Assembly (NCBI GenBank): GCA_028622995.1
Contig: JAJQJQ010000013.1
Span: 434,001 to 498,000 of the forward strand
Direction of reading: 5' to 3'
Length of the DNA stretch: 64,000 nt
Source of the DNA: Panagrolaimus kolymaensis
Taxonomy: Eukaryota > Nematoda > Chromadorea > Rhabditida > Panagrolaimidae
This document shows, piece after piece, positions 37,463-49,350 of this stretch. A program made the translations under genes and the position numbers. Every line of letters begins with the position of its first letter. Position 1 is the first letter of the stretch. The notes beneath the pieces are model-generated. The model ran no database searches. It was not told the origin of the DNA and saw only the letters and a list, made by a program, of their open reading frames with translations.

Positions 37463-40400
37463 TTAATTCATTGGTTGAATATGTAAAATTTCATCTAAGC
37501 GATCATATGATTGAACTTGAGAAAGACGAATTTCTTCTAATAAATGAAAAGCCGAAGTGTTTCGTCGTTTTCGAGCTATTGCAATTGCATCCGAAATGGT
37601 TGGATAAAAATTTTCTTTTGAAACAAATTTATATAATCCCGATGCTTCAAATAAATCTCGAACTGGGGCTAAAAAGAAAAGAAAAAGTATTAATAATGAT
37701 TGGGGATATTGGCTTTTATAGGTTTACTACCTTTAGCTGCAGCAAAATAAACCCAAACTTTTTGTTTTCTCATTTCAGTGAAAATTTCTTTTAATGAATT
37801 AACTCCCATATAATCCACAAATGCAAAACCTGAACAATCAATAATAAAATGACGATAAACTAATCCAGCCATGGGTTTTTCAGGCTAAAAAATTATTAAT
37901 TTTTTAATTACTCAAACATATTTAATTTCTAAACAAATGCTTACTTCCATATAAGCTTCAAGGGAATGTACAGTAAGAGCATGTTGAATTTTCATTTCTT
38001 CACCTGGATGAATATTTATTTCTTCTGGCAATAAAGATTGTTGGGGAAAAATATCTCCTTGCCATATATCAAATGCTTTTTGAATACTAATTTTAAATCG
38101 TTCAACATTGGTAAAAATTAATGGAGAATCAAATCGATAAATGCAAATACCCTAGAAAAAAAAGTTGGCGATAATGACGAAAGAAAATAAATTCAAATAA
38201 GTTAGTCGCGGACGACAAGAAAATGATACTATAGTTAGTATCTCCGATAGTAAAATGAATTTTTCGAATTTTTGGCTTTATTTTTTCTTTTTTCTCGCGA
38301 TGTTGAAAGAATCAAAAAAAAAGAAGAACAACTTGAATGATTTCGAAAGAGTAACATTTGATGAATTTTTTAATGTCGCTTGAATAGAAAAAAGTGTTGC
38401 TGTTGGTATGGGTTCATTTTTTCTTTATGGGCGGCAGTAATAAAAAAAGAAGAAAAAGGTGTGGCTTGCTTCTTCGAACAAAAATTATCCAATTTCGAAA
38501 TAATTTTTGCATCATTTTTATTGGTATTTTTTAAAACAAGAGATTATTAATTTATCTAAAGATTGAATATTTTTTTCCCTTTTCATTATCATAAATAAAT
38601 TTTTATAAGTTTTTTGGTTTTCACAAAAATGCAGCAGCAATCAACGAAATGCAAGACAGAGAGGCTTAGAGTTTTTCAATGGACTAATAACATCGGTTAT
38701 TTTTTTTTTTTTGCTTTCATTCGGTTCACAAAAATCTTTAGGATTCAAATCTCCCATTTTTTTTTTCATTGACTTTTTAAATTCCCAATGCAAATTAACT
38801 AACTAACTTTATATTCAATATATTCTTTATATCGTTCAACATTTCGATAATCACATGTTCCTGTAAGTTGAGCTAAGAAATGCCATCGAGGAAATTGACT
38901 TCGAAATACTGTGGTCATTAATGCAAAAGCAATAGAAATAATTAAACCCGGAGTAACATCCCATGCAGCGGTGGCAATAAAAGAAACCACCCAAATCATA
39001 AAATCAATTTTTGAGAGAGGCCATAAAATTTTTAAATCCATAAATTTTTTTACCATTCCTTTTAATGCTACGATTACGGTGGCAGATAAAACACACATAG
39101 GTAAAGTTTCAAGCCATTTACCCATAAATATAATAATTAAAAGCAAAAATATTCCACTGAATAAACTTGCAAAAAGGGTTTTGGTTCCAGCTTCCACATT
39201 AACCATAGTTCTTCCAAGTGAACATGAAATAGGATAAATAGGAAAAAATGATGATATTGATGAAGCAAAACCAAGGGCATATAATTCTTGGCCCGAATCA
39301 ACTTTGTAATTAAGCTTTTTAGCAAACATTTGAGCGAGAGATATATGAATTGCTACAATCACCACAGCAATGGATATTGCATCCATAAATAAATCTGGGA
39401 CATCTTTAAGTTTGGGAATATTTGGAGATGGAAGCCTACAAAATAAGTATGCGTTTTTATAGGTAATGAGATTAACAATGAAAAAAGCAACGAAAAAATG
39501 ACAAAAATTCAGAGGCTATCGTAACTAGCTTTTATGAATTTTTAACTTCCATGAAACTAACAACTACTTACCCCGTTGGAATTTTAGTAACAATATCAAC
39601 ATCAAATTTGCCATTTAAATCAACTAAAAATGATATCAATGTTGCCATAGCCACAACAAATAATTCCACTGGTAAAGGAACGGGTAAACGAAATCGTCTT
39701 TGTAAAAATGGACTAAAAAATTCTTTTCCCACAACTAAAGTTATAATTGTGCATGCAGCGGTGATACATGTTGCGACATTACTATGTTGAATATTTGTTA
39801 CAACTAAATACAACCTTCGAAAAGTATTAGCTGCGCCAGAAGGATCTTTAAAAGTATGTATTCCAAAAAGACCCTTGAGTTGAGTGCTAAAAACTTGACA
39901 ACTTGCAGCTGTTGTAAAACCAGCAATAAGTTGATCACTAAAATATGTTGTAATTATTTCAAGTCGAAGTATTCCCATCGTAATATGAACTAATCCAATA
40001 CAAAATGATAAAGTTGATGCCGTGGTTATTGCACATGCTGTATATGCAGCATTGGAATCATCAGAAATTGAGTTATCTCCTCCATCTGTTGTTGTTTGAT
40101 TTTCGTTTCCACTTCCATCAGAATGAAAATTAAATTCTTCACATGTTCGATCCACGGCTATTCCCGACATAAGAGCTACAACAGCAAAGGATCCTATGGA
40201 ATTATGATGAGATGTACCAAAAATCATATAAATTAATGGTGGGAAAAAGGATGTATATAATCCAACAACGGGTGGAACTTTAGCAAGCAAAGCATATGCA
40301 ATACCTGAAAAAAGAAAAATCTGCTTACTTACGAGAAATTTATTTTCTTATAAAATTTTAAGTTAAAAATGTTAGTTGGCTTTGTTTTTAATCAATTTTT

Positions 40401-41086
40401 TTTACTAAAAAATAAATAAAAAGGTATATGTTATAAAAAGATACTGTAAATTAATTATTTTGAGTAGCCCATGAAGTCGCGGTTTAACTGCATCGATGCA
40501 CAAGTCTCATACAAAAGTTAATATTTTTTTCTCCGCTAAATTCTTACCTCAAAAGTTTTTAGAGATTTGAAATATAAAATTTTAAGGGAACAAATTTATT
40601 TTTTTTGTCGCGATGAAATTTTTTTAAATGATAAAACTTCTCAGAGTTACTTTCTTTCTATTTTTTTTTCTTGGTACCTTACTAAAAATAATTACCTTGT
40701 GGAACATGCATAATTCCAAGCGTTAAACCACCAAGAAAATCAAAGATGATATGTTCCCTAAATTTATATTTTGGCAACCATGTAACGATGGGAATAAAAC
40801 TTAAAATAGTTCTCAAAAAAGCTCGAGGTGAAGTGAATGGACGATAATATCTTCGACTTAATTTTGCTGCCTTTCGAACCAAAACTGAATGATGATGTTT
40901 GGGGCGACAATAACGAAATTTTTTATCAAATTCTTCTTGATTCATTGGTGGACGATTATTTGAATCAATGTAACGATTTTCTGGCGGTGTCACATTGTAA
41001 TCATTGAAATTAGTAACAGAATTAATTAATGGAGGAGCATTAAAATGTATTGCTTCACCGTTATCAGATCCATCCAGATTCGACAT
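37463..41086 (-). CDS. SLC26 (SulP) anion transporter
   Basis: Multi-pass membrane anion exchanger, probably sulfate, chloride, bicarbonate or oxalate, of the nematode sulp group. Exons (minus): 41086-40696, 40304-39572, 39435-38808, 38151-37945, 37884-37731, 37668-37463; 772 residues, normal for the family. The SulP signature spans the exon 1/2 junction (IMHVPQG|IAYALLAKVPPVVGLY, then SFFPPLIYMIFGTSHHNSIG). Several membrane helices follow (FDLLGG-type start, LIAGFTTAASCQVFSTQLKG, IFLLLIIIFMGKWLETLPMC). The C-terminal STAS domain (GICIYRFDSPLIFTNVERF, CSGFAFVDYMGVNSLKEI) is encoded by the last three exons. A 656-nt intron (38152-38807) separates it from the membrane part. The extracellular loop is N-glycosylation-rich (NENQTT). 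Which sulp paralog this is cannot be told by eye. Confidence 0.93.
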
Positions 41087-42840
41087 ATCGATTCTGAAAA
41101 AATAAACATAACAGATAATAATAAAAAAATTTTACGTTAAGTATCGCAGCGAGAACTGGAAAATTTGTAGTACAGTAACATAATATTTTCCATGAAAGCG
41201 AAAAGGTTTGATAGCGTTAACTTCTATCTTTTCATTTTTAACAAATTTTACAAAACTACTTTTAAAAAATGGTGGTTTTATTAATTTTTCCAAATCTCTA
41301 ACCCGAAATTTTTGAGACTTTAAATAAAAAAATTTTAAAGCTTTCTACCGACAATTTTTTAACATTAGTATTTTCTTTAAAAACCTAAAGCTCCTTCACA
41401 TAATTGTCGTGACTTTAAGTGACGACTTTTTTCTTTAAAAAAGAACTTCCAAACTTTTATGGAAAAAAGAAAAGTTCAACATTATTGCATCAAAACTCCA
41501 AAATCTAGCATTTCAAAAAAAACTCAAGCAATCCTAGAAAAAAACACACACTTTGTTTCTTCGCCTTTTTCAATCTGAAAATGGAAACAATGTTGCCAAT
41601 CCTTTCCTCGAAACAATGGCTTTTGAAGTGTCAAGATTCGATTGTAAAAAAAAACTATTAAATAACATTTAGCCTCATATATTTATTTTTTATTTTCTTC
41701 CACCCATCTTTTTTTATTTACAATCTTCTGTTTTTTCTCAATATTTTTTTTTTATTATTTATTCTTCTCTGTTGATTTAAATACCGTTGTTTAAATTTTA
41801 TTTATTATTTGTATGACTTTTAAAAAAAGTTTATTTGAAAAAGCTATTTTTTATAACAAAAATAAAATGCTCAAAGTTTATCGTTCAAAGATAAAATAAA
41901 AAAAGTCTCCTCATTTTTTTATTATTCTTTGTTGAATCAAGCAAGGCAAATAATTTGTTGCTTGCGTCGATGAAAAAAAAATATGAAATCAAATAAAGGC
42001 GCAAATTATTTTTTTACTGTTGAAAAAAGGGAAAGAGAAAAATGATGCAATTGAAACTCATAAACGCTTTCTTCTTCTTCTCGAAAAAAAAAGAAGAAGA
42101 GCATCGAAGATTTTGATGATGACAATAGAAAACATGAGTTATTGTAAAAATCATGAGGAGAGATAGACGCCAAACCTTTTGTAATGAATTTATGTAAACG
42201 AAATAAGCAAATAAAATTTTTTATGGTGAAGAAAAAAAACTTTTGATTCATAAACATAGCTTTAAAACTCCTCAAAAAAGATTTTTTTGATGTTGCTTGA
42301 TTTGTCTGAATCATTGCAAGCAAAAAATTTGGGAACCAACAAAATGAATTGAATTGAGAATTATGTATTTGGTAATGAAAACTTTGGTATTTTCATTTTG
42401 AATTATCATTTTTTAAAACGCATTTGATTTGAATCCATTCATTATGGTGAAGTAATTATCAAAGTAAAACCTTTTATTTAACAACGAAGATTAAAATTTC
42501 GAAAAGCCAAAACATCCAAAAAATCAAGAATTTGGGATTAAATTTTGGATGAAATGAAGTTGTCAAAATAAATACAATTTTGTTAAATTCTTACAGGATT
42601 TTTTTTCAACGCTTTGGTTTATCAGCTTTTTTTAATTTCTGCAATTTTGTTAGAAAATTCCATAGTTTTCAGATTTTCTTGATTTTTTTTTGAGGAAATT
42701 TTGTTAAGCGTGCTTTTTTTTTTTTCATTACTCCTCAGATTTATTTTAAATTTTTATTTACAGAGAAAATTATGGAATATAAAAAATAGTTAATAGCCAT
42801 AAAAATAAGAAAACAATTTGTGTTTTTGTTTTTTGTTTTG
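41087..42840. other. 1.75 kb intergenic region, nothing recognised
   Basis: Very AT-rich with long A and T runs, between the SLC26 start and the SOD-like gene end. A frame at 42006-42323 (minus) lacks any protein-like pattern. Confidence 0.5.
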
Positions 42841-43480
42841 TTATTCATCATCAATTCGTTCTGCAACAGCGATAACGCCAGTGGCTGAACGACCTCGAGT
42901 AATATTTTGAGCTTCTGTGAGATTTGTATCACATTTTTCATTATCAACTACAATATTTCTCCCAATAATACTTTCTTTCCCATTTAATTGAAGGTCCTTT
43001 TCTTTTAATTCAAAATGAAGGCTTCCATCATTTTGAGATTTTAAATTTGCGAGGTTACTAAATGCATCTTTCATTTCCTTTAAATTTTAAGAATATGAAA
43101 TTGGTTTTAGGAGAAAAGAAAAAGCTTACAGGTGAAGTGCTCAATTTGCTTAACCAAGTGGAAGCAGAAGAAACTCCATCATTTGGATATCCAAGTTCAG
43201 CAATGTGAACATTATGTTCACCAGGTTTAAGTCCGGTGATATCACCTTTAATGGTTACTGGTTCACCTTCATTTTCCTACAACAAAATATCGCAATATTT
43301 TAATTATAAAATCTTTCTTAGGAAAATTAAATTTAGGAAAATTTCGTGGAATGACTTCCCGTCACAATAATTTTTTTGTTATAAGACCAAAGTTGTTAAA
43401 AATAAACATACTTGTGAAAACCATACAGTTCCATTAATACCAGATGAACCACGAATAACTGCAACAGCTCGAGATGGCAT
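42841..43480 (-). CDS. Cu/Zn-superoxide-dismutase-like pseudoenzyme
   Basis: Exons (minus): 43480-43412, 43276-43130, 43077-42841; 150 residues, matching the usual cytosolic SOD length of about 153. The beta-barrel framework is recognisable: SRAVAVIRGSSGINGTVWFS, VTIKGDITGLKPGEHNVHI, then GRNIVVDNEKCD and GRSATGVIAVAE. The active site is not. The copper pair HVH is NVH; the bridging and zinc histidine loop is replaced by SASTWLSKLS; the last copper histidine after VV is Asp; and both disulfide cysteines are absent (GVSSAS, SATGVI). The arginine before the last strand remains. All frames and splice sites are intact, so this looks like a retained, non-catalytic family member rather than a decayed gene, possibly structural or regulatory. 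Confidence 0.8.
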
Positions 43481-43990
43481 AATTTAGCTTTTCTTACTTG
43501 AAATCAAAAAAAAATTTTACTTGCACAAATAAATAAACAAAAAATTGTTTAATGTAAAAAAAGAAATTTTGTTATGAAAGTTGCATCTGGCTTTTATATG
43601 GGCAATGATTTTTTTATTTTTTTTTCTTGGGTTGTTTACAATATAAAACTAATGAAAAACAGTTTTCTCTGCAAAAAAAACCACGTGAAATTTTTTTGTG
43701 TTGATTGACTCAAAAAAAACAGGCAACACCGTGAAACAACTTTCAAGTTTTTTTATGATAAAAAAAATGTTGTTATTATTCTATTTTTATAGTTTTTATC
43801 ATAAACAACCATGTTGCAAAAAAAAAGGTAGTTGTTCGAACTTTGAAACAATAACAAAAGTGCAAAATAAAAATCGGAAAAATAGTAAAATGGTTGCGGC
43901 AGTTTTTTTATTTCAGTAAAAATTAAAAAATAAGACAAATTAAAATTTTTTATTAAAAAAACATATTGTAAAAATTATAGTTAAAAAAAA

Positions 43991-44621
43991 TTACATTTTT
44001 GCTAAATCAACATTAATTAAAGCAAGAGTTTGAACTCCAAGGGCGATAACATCCTTTGAAGAATTATTTTTTCGATAAACTTTTGAACATAAAAATGCAA
44101 GTTTATCTTCTTTTTTTATTGTTTCACATTCAATTATTAAATTTTCTCCAACTTTGGCTTTTCCAAAATACCTATAAAAAAATTTTTAAGAACTAAAAAC
44201 ATTTTTTATTAAAAAAAATAAACTTGCTTAATATTTAAATCCACCGTGATCGACTAAGAGTTACAATTCCCGTGAATGGAGTTAACTCATTAAAACATCC
44301 ATCACTATTGCCAAACATCCATTGAAAAGAAATCCTTCTGAATCGACGTCTTCTTTACCAATTTTAAATTCATAATAAATATGATTGGGAAAAGTTTTAA
44401 TTGGATCAATTCGAGTGAAAATTGAAGAAAGTCCTAAAAAAGTTTATAGCTAAAAATCAAAAGAAAAAAATAATAACAAAAATCCGGGATACTGAATTAA
44501 AAATTAAAAAGTTTTATGGATGGGATTTTTGAAGATGCTACCTCTTTTTTAACTTACCTACGGGATCAAAGGAATAATAATATTCTCTAAATTTTTTACC
44601 AAATTCTTCTAATTCAGTCAT
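43991..44621 (-). pseudogene. Hotdog-fold (4HBT) thioesterase gene with broken middle
   Basis: Thioesterases of this family hydrolyse acyl-CoA. Exon 1 is 44621-44558 (MTELEEFGKKFREYYYSF) and exon 2 starts at 44433 (LSSIFTRIDPIK...). The frame then runs through the conserved helix (GCLAIVMDVLMS) into TAA near 44288. The sequence resumes in another frame (LTPFTGIVTLSRSR) and in a third (VDLNIKY, with YFGKAKVGENLIIE in exon 3, 44171-43991), which ends normally at the family C-terminus (ALINVDLAKM). Two frame changes in about 60 nt, or an improbable 43-nt intron, are needed. The last intron needs a GC donor (ATTAA|GCAAGT, 44227). Intact splice sites elsewhere suggest recent decay or a sequencing error. 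Confidence 0.6.
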
Positions 44622-44876
44622 CAGTGAATATCAAAAAGTAGTGAAACATAAAACACATTTTAAAGAAAAAATTTTTTAAAAGTAAGTAATGCGCAGAATA
44701 AATATCATTAATTTTTACTACATAAGAAACTAGTGAAAATCAGCTTTATTGTTTTCCAAGAAATTTAAAAAACACAAATATCTTTCAAACATAAAAAAAG
44801 GCGAGAGCAGACTATTTTATTTTTAAATATCTCTATTTTCAAAACAATACTCAAAGTTTTTTTTAAATCATCTTTT

Positions 44877-45056
44877 TTACAATTTTGGTTTTGTAAATGA
44901 AATACTTTGCTTCCCAACAGCTATGGCAGTTCCATCTTCTTTGCTATAAACTTTCGCAGTGACAAAAGCTAAATTGCTACCATTTTTTACAATTTCTGTT
45001 TCAATAATTAAAAAAATTTTCTTTTTCGCTGTGGGCCCTGTCATTTTGATGCTCGC
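44877..45056 (-). pseudogene. C-terminal fragment of a second thioesterase copy
   Basis: A 60-codon open frame ending TAA aligns with the last exon region of the neighbouring thioesterase: ASIKMTGPTAKKKIFLIIE against NIKYFGKAKVGENLIIE, then NGSNLAFVTAKVYSKEDGTA and IAVGKQSISF. No N-terminal half was found upstream to 45400. It is probably a truncated tandem duplicate. Confidence 0.6.
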
Positions 45057-45460
45057 AAAAATATATGATTTTTATCATTGATTGGACCATGTAGGTTTTT
45101 TGTTTGCATTCAAAGGTCATTCATATTCAATCGTCAAGTAAGTTAATGATAAAAAGATTTAAATGGGTTTTTGTGCCAAAGAACACTTTTTTTCTTGCAT
45201 GTCTTCGCAGAAAAAACTTTTTCATTACCAAATTAAAGGTTTGTTGAAAACTAAAAGGACAGCTGCATTATCAATAAATACGCTGAGAATTACAACGAAA
45301 TCAATTTTCCATGTTTTTGAAAATTTTTACAATGTGCCGAATTATAAAATGAATTAAAAAAACTACTAAAGCTTCGGGTAATTTAAATAAAGTAAATAGG
45401 CTCCAAGTTTCACAGCAAAAGGCAAGGATTAAAAGCTTTATTCAACAACAAAAATTTTTT

Positions 45461-46996
45461 TTAATACACCGATTTTCGTTGAAGAAGAAAATTATTTAGC
45501 ATTAAATTTGGTGGAGGCGCGGATGAAACCATTGAATTATTCTTTGCAATGAGGGATAAAAATCTTTGTCGATATGGTTTAATAAAATACAGCATCATAA
45601 AGGTATTAAAAAATGAATGGCTTGCATTTAAAAAATATACTATTTGAGCACAAACTGAAAAAGAAACGTTTAAAAAAATTTTATGGACACTTGGAGAAGA
45701 AAGTTTTTTACCTGTAATATTTTGGGCTCCAATAGCTAATAAAATTATCATAAAAGCAGATGGAATAAAAATGGATGCGGAAGGAATTCCAATCTAAAAA
45801 AAACTTTATTTTTTAGATTTCTCAAAAACTTCATAGAAAACTTACTTGAAAAATTAAACTATAAAGTAGCTGTCGATGCATTTCATATGTTCTTGGACTC
45901 ATAATATATCGATTATTTTTTAATGCAATAAATGTTTTTATCACCAAAATTATAATTATTGGCATTCCACTTGTAAACATAATTGCAGCCATAGGAAGTA
46001 AAACAAATTTAGTAAAGGGGTCAGAAATGTGTGTCACTGAACACCCAAGATGTTCAATATGAGATTTAATAAATGGAAATTCCTGAAACAAAAATATTTA
46101 AATTTTTGTATAAAAAATTGGAGGTCCGAAAAAAAACTAACTTCATAAAGTAAAACCCTGTTCATTTCTGAATTTCTCAAAGCATAAGCATATCCAAGAA
46201 TGACAGGAAAAAGATAAAATAAATGTAAAAATGCAAGAAAAATAATAAATTTTTTTGAAATTATTATTCTCAAATAATTATGCAATATTCCATATCGATA
46301 TATAAATGCAGATAACACTGACATAATATTACATCCCAATAAAATATACCAAATAAACTAAAAAAAAAAAATAGATTTTTTAATTTTGTGAAATATAAAA
46401 AATCTGAAAATTAAGCATTTTTTTGTTTTAACGCTAAAACTTGCTTAAATTTTCAGATGTTAGCTGCTTTTGAAGTGGAGGAATTTAGATTAACAAAAAA
46501 GCATTATCGACAAAACAAAAAAATTTATATAAACTTTTTTTAAAGTCGTAAAATTCAATTTTTCGCTTTGAAACTGTGGATTATCATTTTTGGTTCCTCG
46601 AATTCCTGAATGACTGTTTGCTTTTTTATCTTTGACTCACCATAATAATTTTAGCTAATGTATCACTTCCACTTTTAGCTATTCCATTTGGACATAGCGC
46701 AAGAACGGGTAATAAAACTTTTGGTTGAAAAATAACACACATAAAAAAATCATAAATAAATGCACAATTCTAAAATTCTTTCGGTCATCAAAAAGTCTAA
46801 AAACCTTTGAAATAGTGAAGCTAAAACTCACCGAAATATTTAATAAAAAATATTTGTAATATCCAAAACTTTTGGGACTTGAAATTAATATAGTAAAAGA
46901 TGCAATACTAAAACTTAATGTTGCTACGATACCGTAACTATACATTATGCATTGATAAATTAAACTTTCAGAATGTTCGAATGTGATTGAAGACAT
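45461..46996 (-). CDS. Serpentine (7TM) chemoreceptor, Str/Srh superfamily
   Basis: Exons (minus): 46996-46832, 46769-46641, 46357-46142, 46082-45846, 45793-45712, 45654-45461; 340 residues, the usual length of worm chemoreceptors. Seven hydrophobic segments are present: YSYGIVATLSFSIASFTIL, NCAFIYDFFMCVIF, IWYILLGCNIMSVLSAFIY, KKFIIFLAFLHLFYLFPVIL, KFVLLPMAAIMFTSGMPII, IGIPSASIFIPSAFMI, and VCAQIVYFLNASHSFFNTF. The motif SPRTYEMHRQLLYSLIFQ before TM6 and the post-TM7 Pro-Tyr-Arg (IKPYRQRF) are typical of the Str/Srh/Sri group. These receptors act in ciliated sensory neurons. The ligand cannot be inferred. All junctions keep frame, so it looks functional. Confidence 0.82.
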
Positions 46997-48349
46997 TATT
47001 TTATTGAGCTCAATTTACTGCTACAAAAATAAAAATATTAAAAAAATGAAAAAATATGAAATTGAGAAAAACTGTCAAAGAAAAATGGATTTATTTTTAA
47101 ACAGGTGAAAACTTTTAAGTTTAGGACTGTTGAGAAGAAAAAAAAGTAATTTAATGCATGAGGAACAAAACTTAAAAAGTAAAGTGTTTCGCATTCAAAT
47201 TTTAATAACTTTAAAAAAGAGTAAAAAAAATTGAAAGCACGTGAAAAATAATAAACTGTGTGGGTAACAAACATAGTTGGGCAACTTAAAGCAGACGATA
47301 AATTTAAAAGTGCATATGAGTAATTGTTATTTTTTAATCATAAAAATTAATGAATTATTACCAAGAGTTTAATGAAGGTGAAAATTGCGTTTGTTTTTTT
47401 TAACATCATTCTTTTTGACTCGAACTCGATTATTTTACTCATCAAGACGGAGGAAGTGTTGTATGTACTTAAAAAATTATATCATGGCTATAAAAAATTA
47501 AGTAACGCTTGAAAAAATTTTTTTTGTTGTTAAAGTTATTACAGAAAAATTTCTTTGGTTGCTTTTGACCCACACTTTTTTCTTTCTAACAACTATGATT
47601 TTAAACCAAAAAATACTTAATTAAAAAGTTAAAATTCGCAAAAGTCGAGAAAAAAAATGGAATAAATTTCGATTAAAACAAAAATTTTATTCGAAGGATT
47701 TTGAATGCTACGATCTTTGTCTGTCCACATAGAGGTTAATCATCAAATGTTCATTTGACCATTTTTAATTTTTTGTTGCTGCTTATGTGTACGTTAACTT
47801 ACACTACTAAAATAAAAAAATTGGATTAGATTTATAATCAAATCATGAAAACTTCAATGAACTATTTAAATTAGTGCTCCGTATACACTCTAAAATGACC
47901 AATGTTTAAAAATCAAGGGCAAAATTCTAGAAATTATAAACTTATAAATTTTTTGTACTCTAAAAAAATAAATCCGATCAAAATAAAGCTAAAAAAATAT
48001 GCATTTATACCTTTCTGGAAATGTGTTTGAAGCATTTTTTTTACAATAAAATTAAATCATAGTGCAACGTAATTTTTTACTAACTTTTTAACATTTTGTT
48101 TAAATAAACAAAGTAACATTTTTATTTTGCATGCAGTTTTTTTTTTTCTTGGATGAAGTCACAAAATCAAATTATGAAGTGTATTATTTTTATTTGCATA
48201 AAATTCAGAATGCAATTGGGAAATTATTTATTTTTAGCTTTAATTTTTTTTATAAAATTTTCAGCTACATTTTTTAAGAATAAACTAAAGTAAAAAATAT
48301 AGGAAGGAAAACAGGGGCAATATTTTTGTGGGAAGTGGAATGAATCCGC
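46997..48349. other. 1.35 kb intergenic region, nothing recognised
   Basis: AT-rich region between the chemoreceptor start and the 3' end of the first collagen. No coding or RNA gene was supported. Confidence 0.5.
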
Positions 48350-49350
48350 TTATTGACGATGAACGAATACAGCGGATCGAGGAGGGCATGGACAATATGC
48401 TGCATCAGCACCAGGAAGGCCTGGACCACCAGGAGCACCAGGCTGACCATCGGTTCCAGCTGGGCCATGATTTCCAGCTTTGCCTGGTGGACCTTGAGGG
48501 CCAGGAGCACCATCAGGACCAGGATTTCCATTATTACCTGAAGAGCCATGAGCTCCAGGAGCGCCATTGGGACCTAAACAAAAATTTGAATTAAAAAAAC
48601 GTCAAAGAAAATTATAAAACTAATGATCTTACCTTTAGGACCTGGAGAACCAATACCTCTTTGACCATCTTGTCCAGCATCACCAGGAGCGCCAGGAACC
48701 CCAGGTTGACCGGAAGATCCTGCATCTCCAGCTGGACCTTCAGGCCCAGGAGCTCCATCTTTGCCTAGTACACCTGGAGCGCCGGGATTTCCATCAGGGC
48801 CGGATGGACCAGCGGGGCCTTAAATAAATTTATAAAGAACTTTTTTTTCTTCTAAAAATAAAAGCTTACCATCAGGGCCAGGATTACCAGGTGGACCAGC
48901 GGGACATTTTACGCAACTTGTATCATGTGGTGGACAAGTAATTGGAGCATATGTGCTAGTATCATCTTCGCCTCGAGGTCCTTTTTCTCCAGGAATTCCA
49001 GGAGTTCCAGGCTCACCTGGTGGTCCAGGTGGACCAGGAGGACATTGTGGCTTAACTGGTTCACATTGACACCAAGCAGGAAGACCCTTGAAATCTTGAC
49101 GTTTTTGACGGAAAATAGAATTGAAAGGATTTTCTCTGGGTTTGGTTGGTGGAGTAACACTAATTTGAATATCCATTAATTCCGTCCAAGCACTATCGGT
49201 TTCAACTCGAAATACTTGAATTCCATCTTGAACTTCTTCATGAATTTCGTTAATAGTTTGATAAAGGCTTGGAATTACAATTAAACAAGACAAAATAGCA
49301 AGGGTTGAACAAAATGATGCAAAACCAACAATAATTTTAGTTTCCGACAT
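48350..49350 (-). CDS. Cuticle collagen, copy 1
   Basis: Nematode cuticle collagen of 296 residues. Exons (minus): 49350-48870, 48818-48633, 48573-48350. It has an N-terminal membrane anchor ([19 protein letters not shown]) and a conserved pre-domain ([20 protein letters not shown]). A subtilisin-type cleavage site (FRQKRQ) follows, then cysteine pairs (WCQCEP, QC) before a Gly-X-Y block, a second cysteine interruption ([16 protein letters not shown]), the main Gly-X-Y domain, and C-terminal [15 protein letters not shown]. Such collagens trimerise, are secreted by the hypodermis and crosslinked into the cuticle. It is a close paralog of the gene at 52110-53172, identical over long stretches around the cleavage domain. 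Confidence 0.92.

Noticed and set aside
42006..42323. 105-codon minus-strand frame between the SLC26 and SOD-like genes
   Set aside because: Low complexity, no family resemblance, no supporting splice signals.
44243..44290. A 43-nt intron to rescue the thioesterase frame
   Set aside because: The donor GTTTTAATG and acceptor CTCTTAG are poor, and removal would delete a conserved segment of the hotdog fold, so decay or sequence error is more likely.
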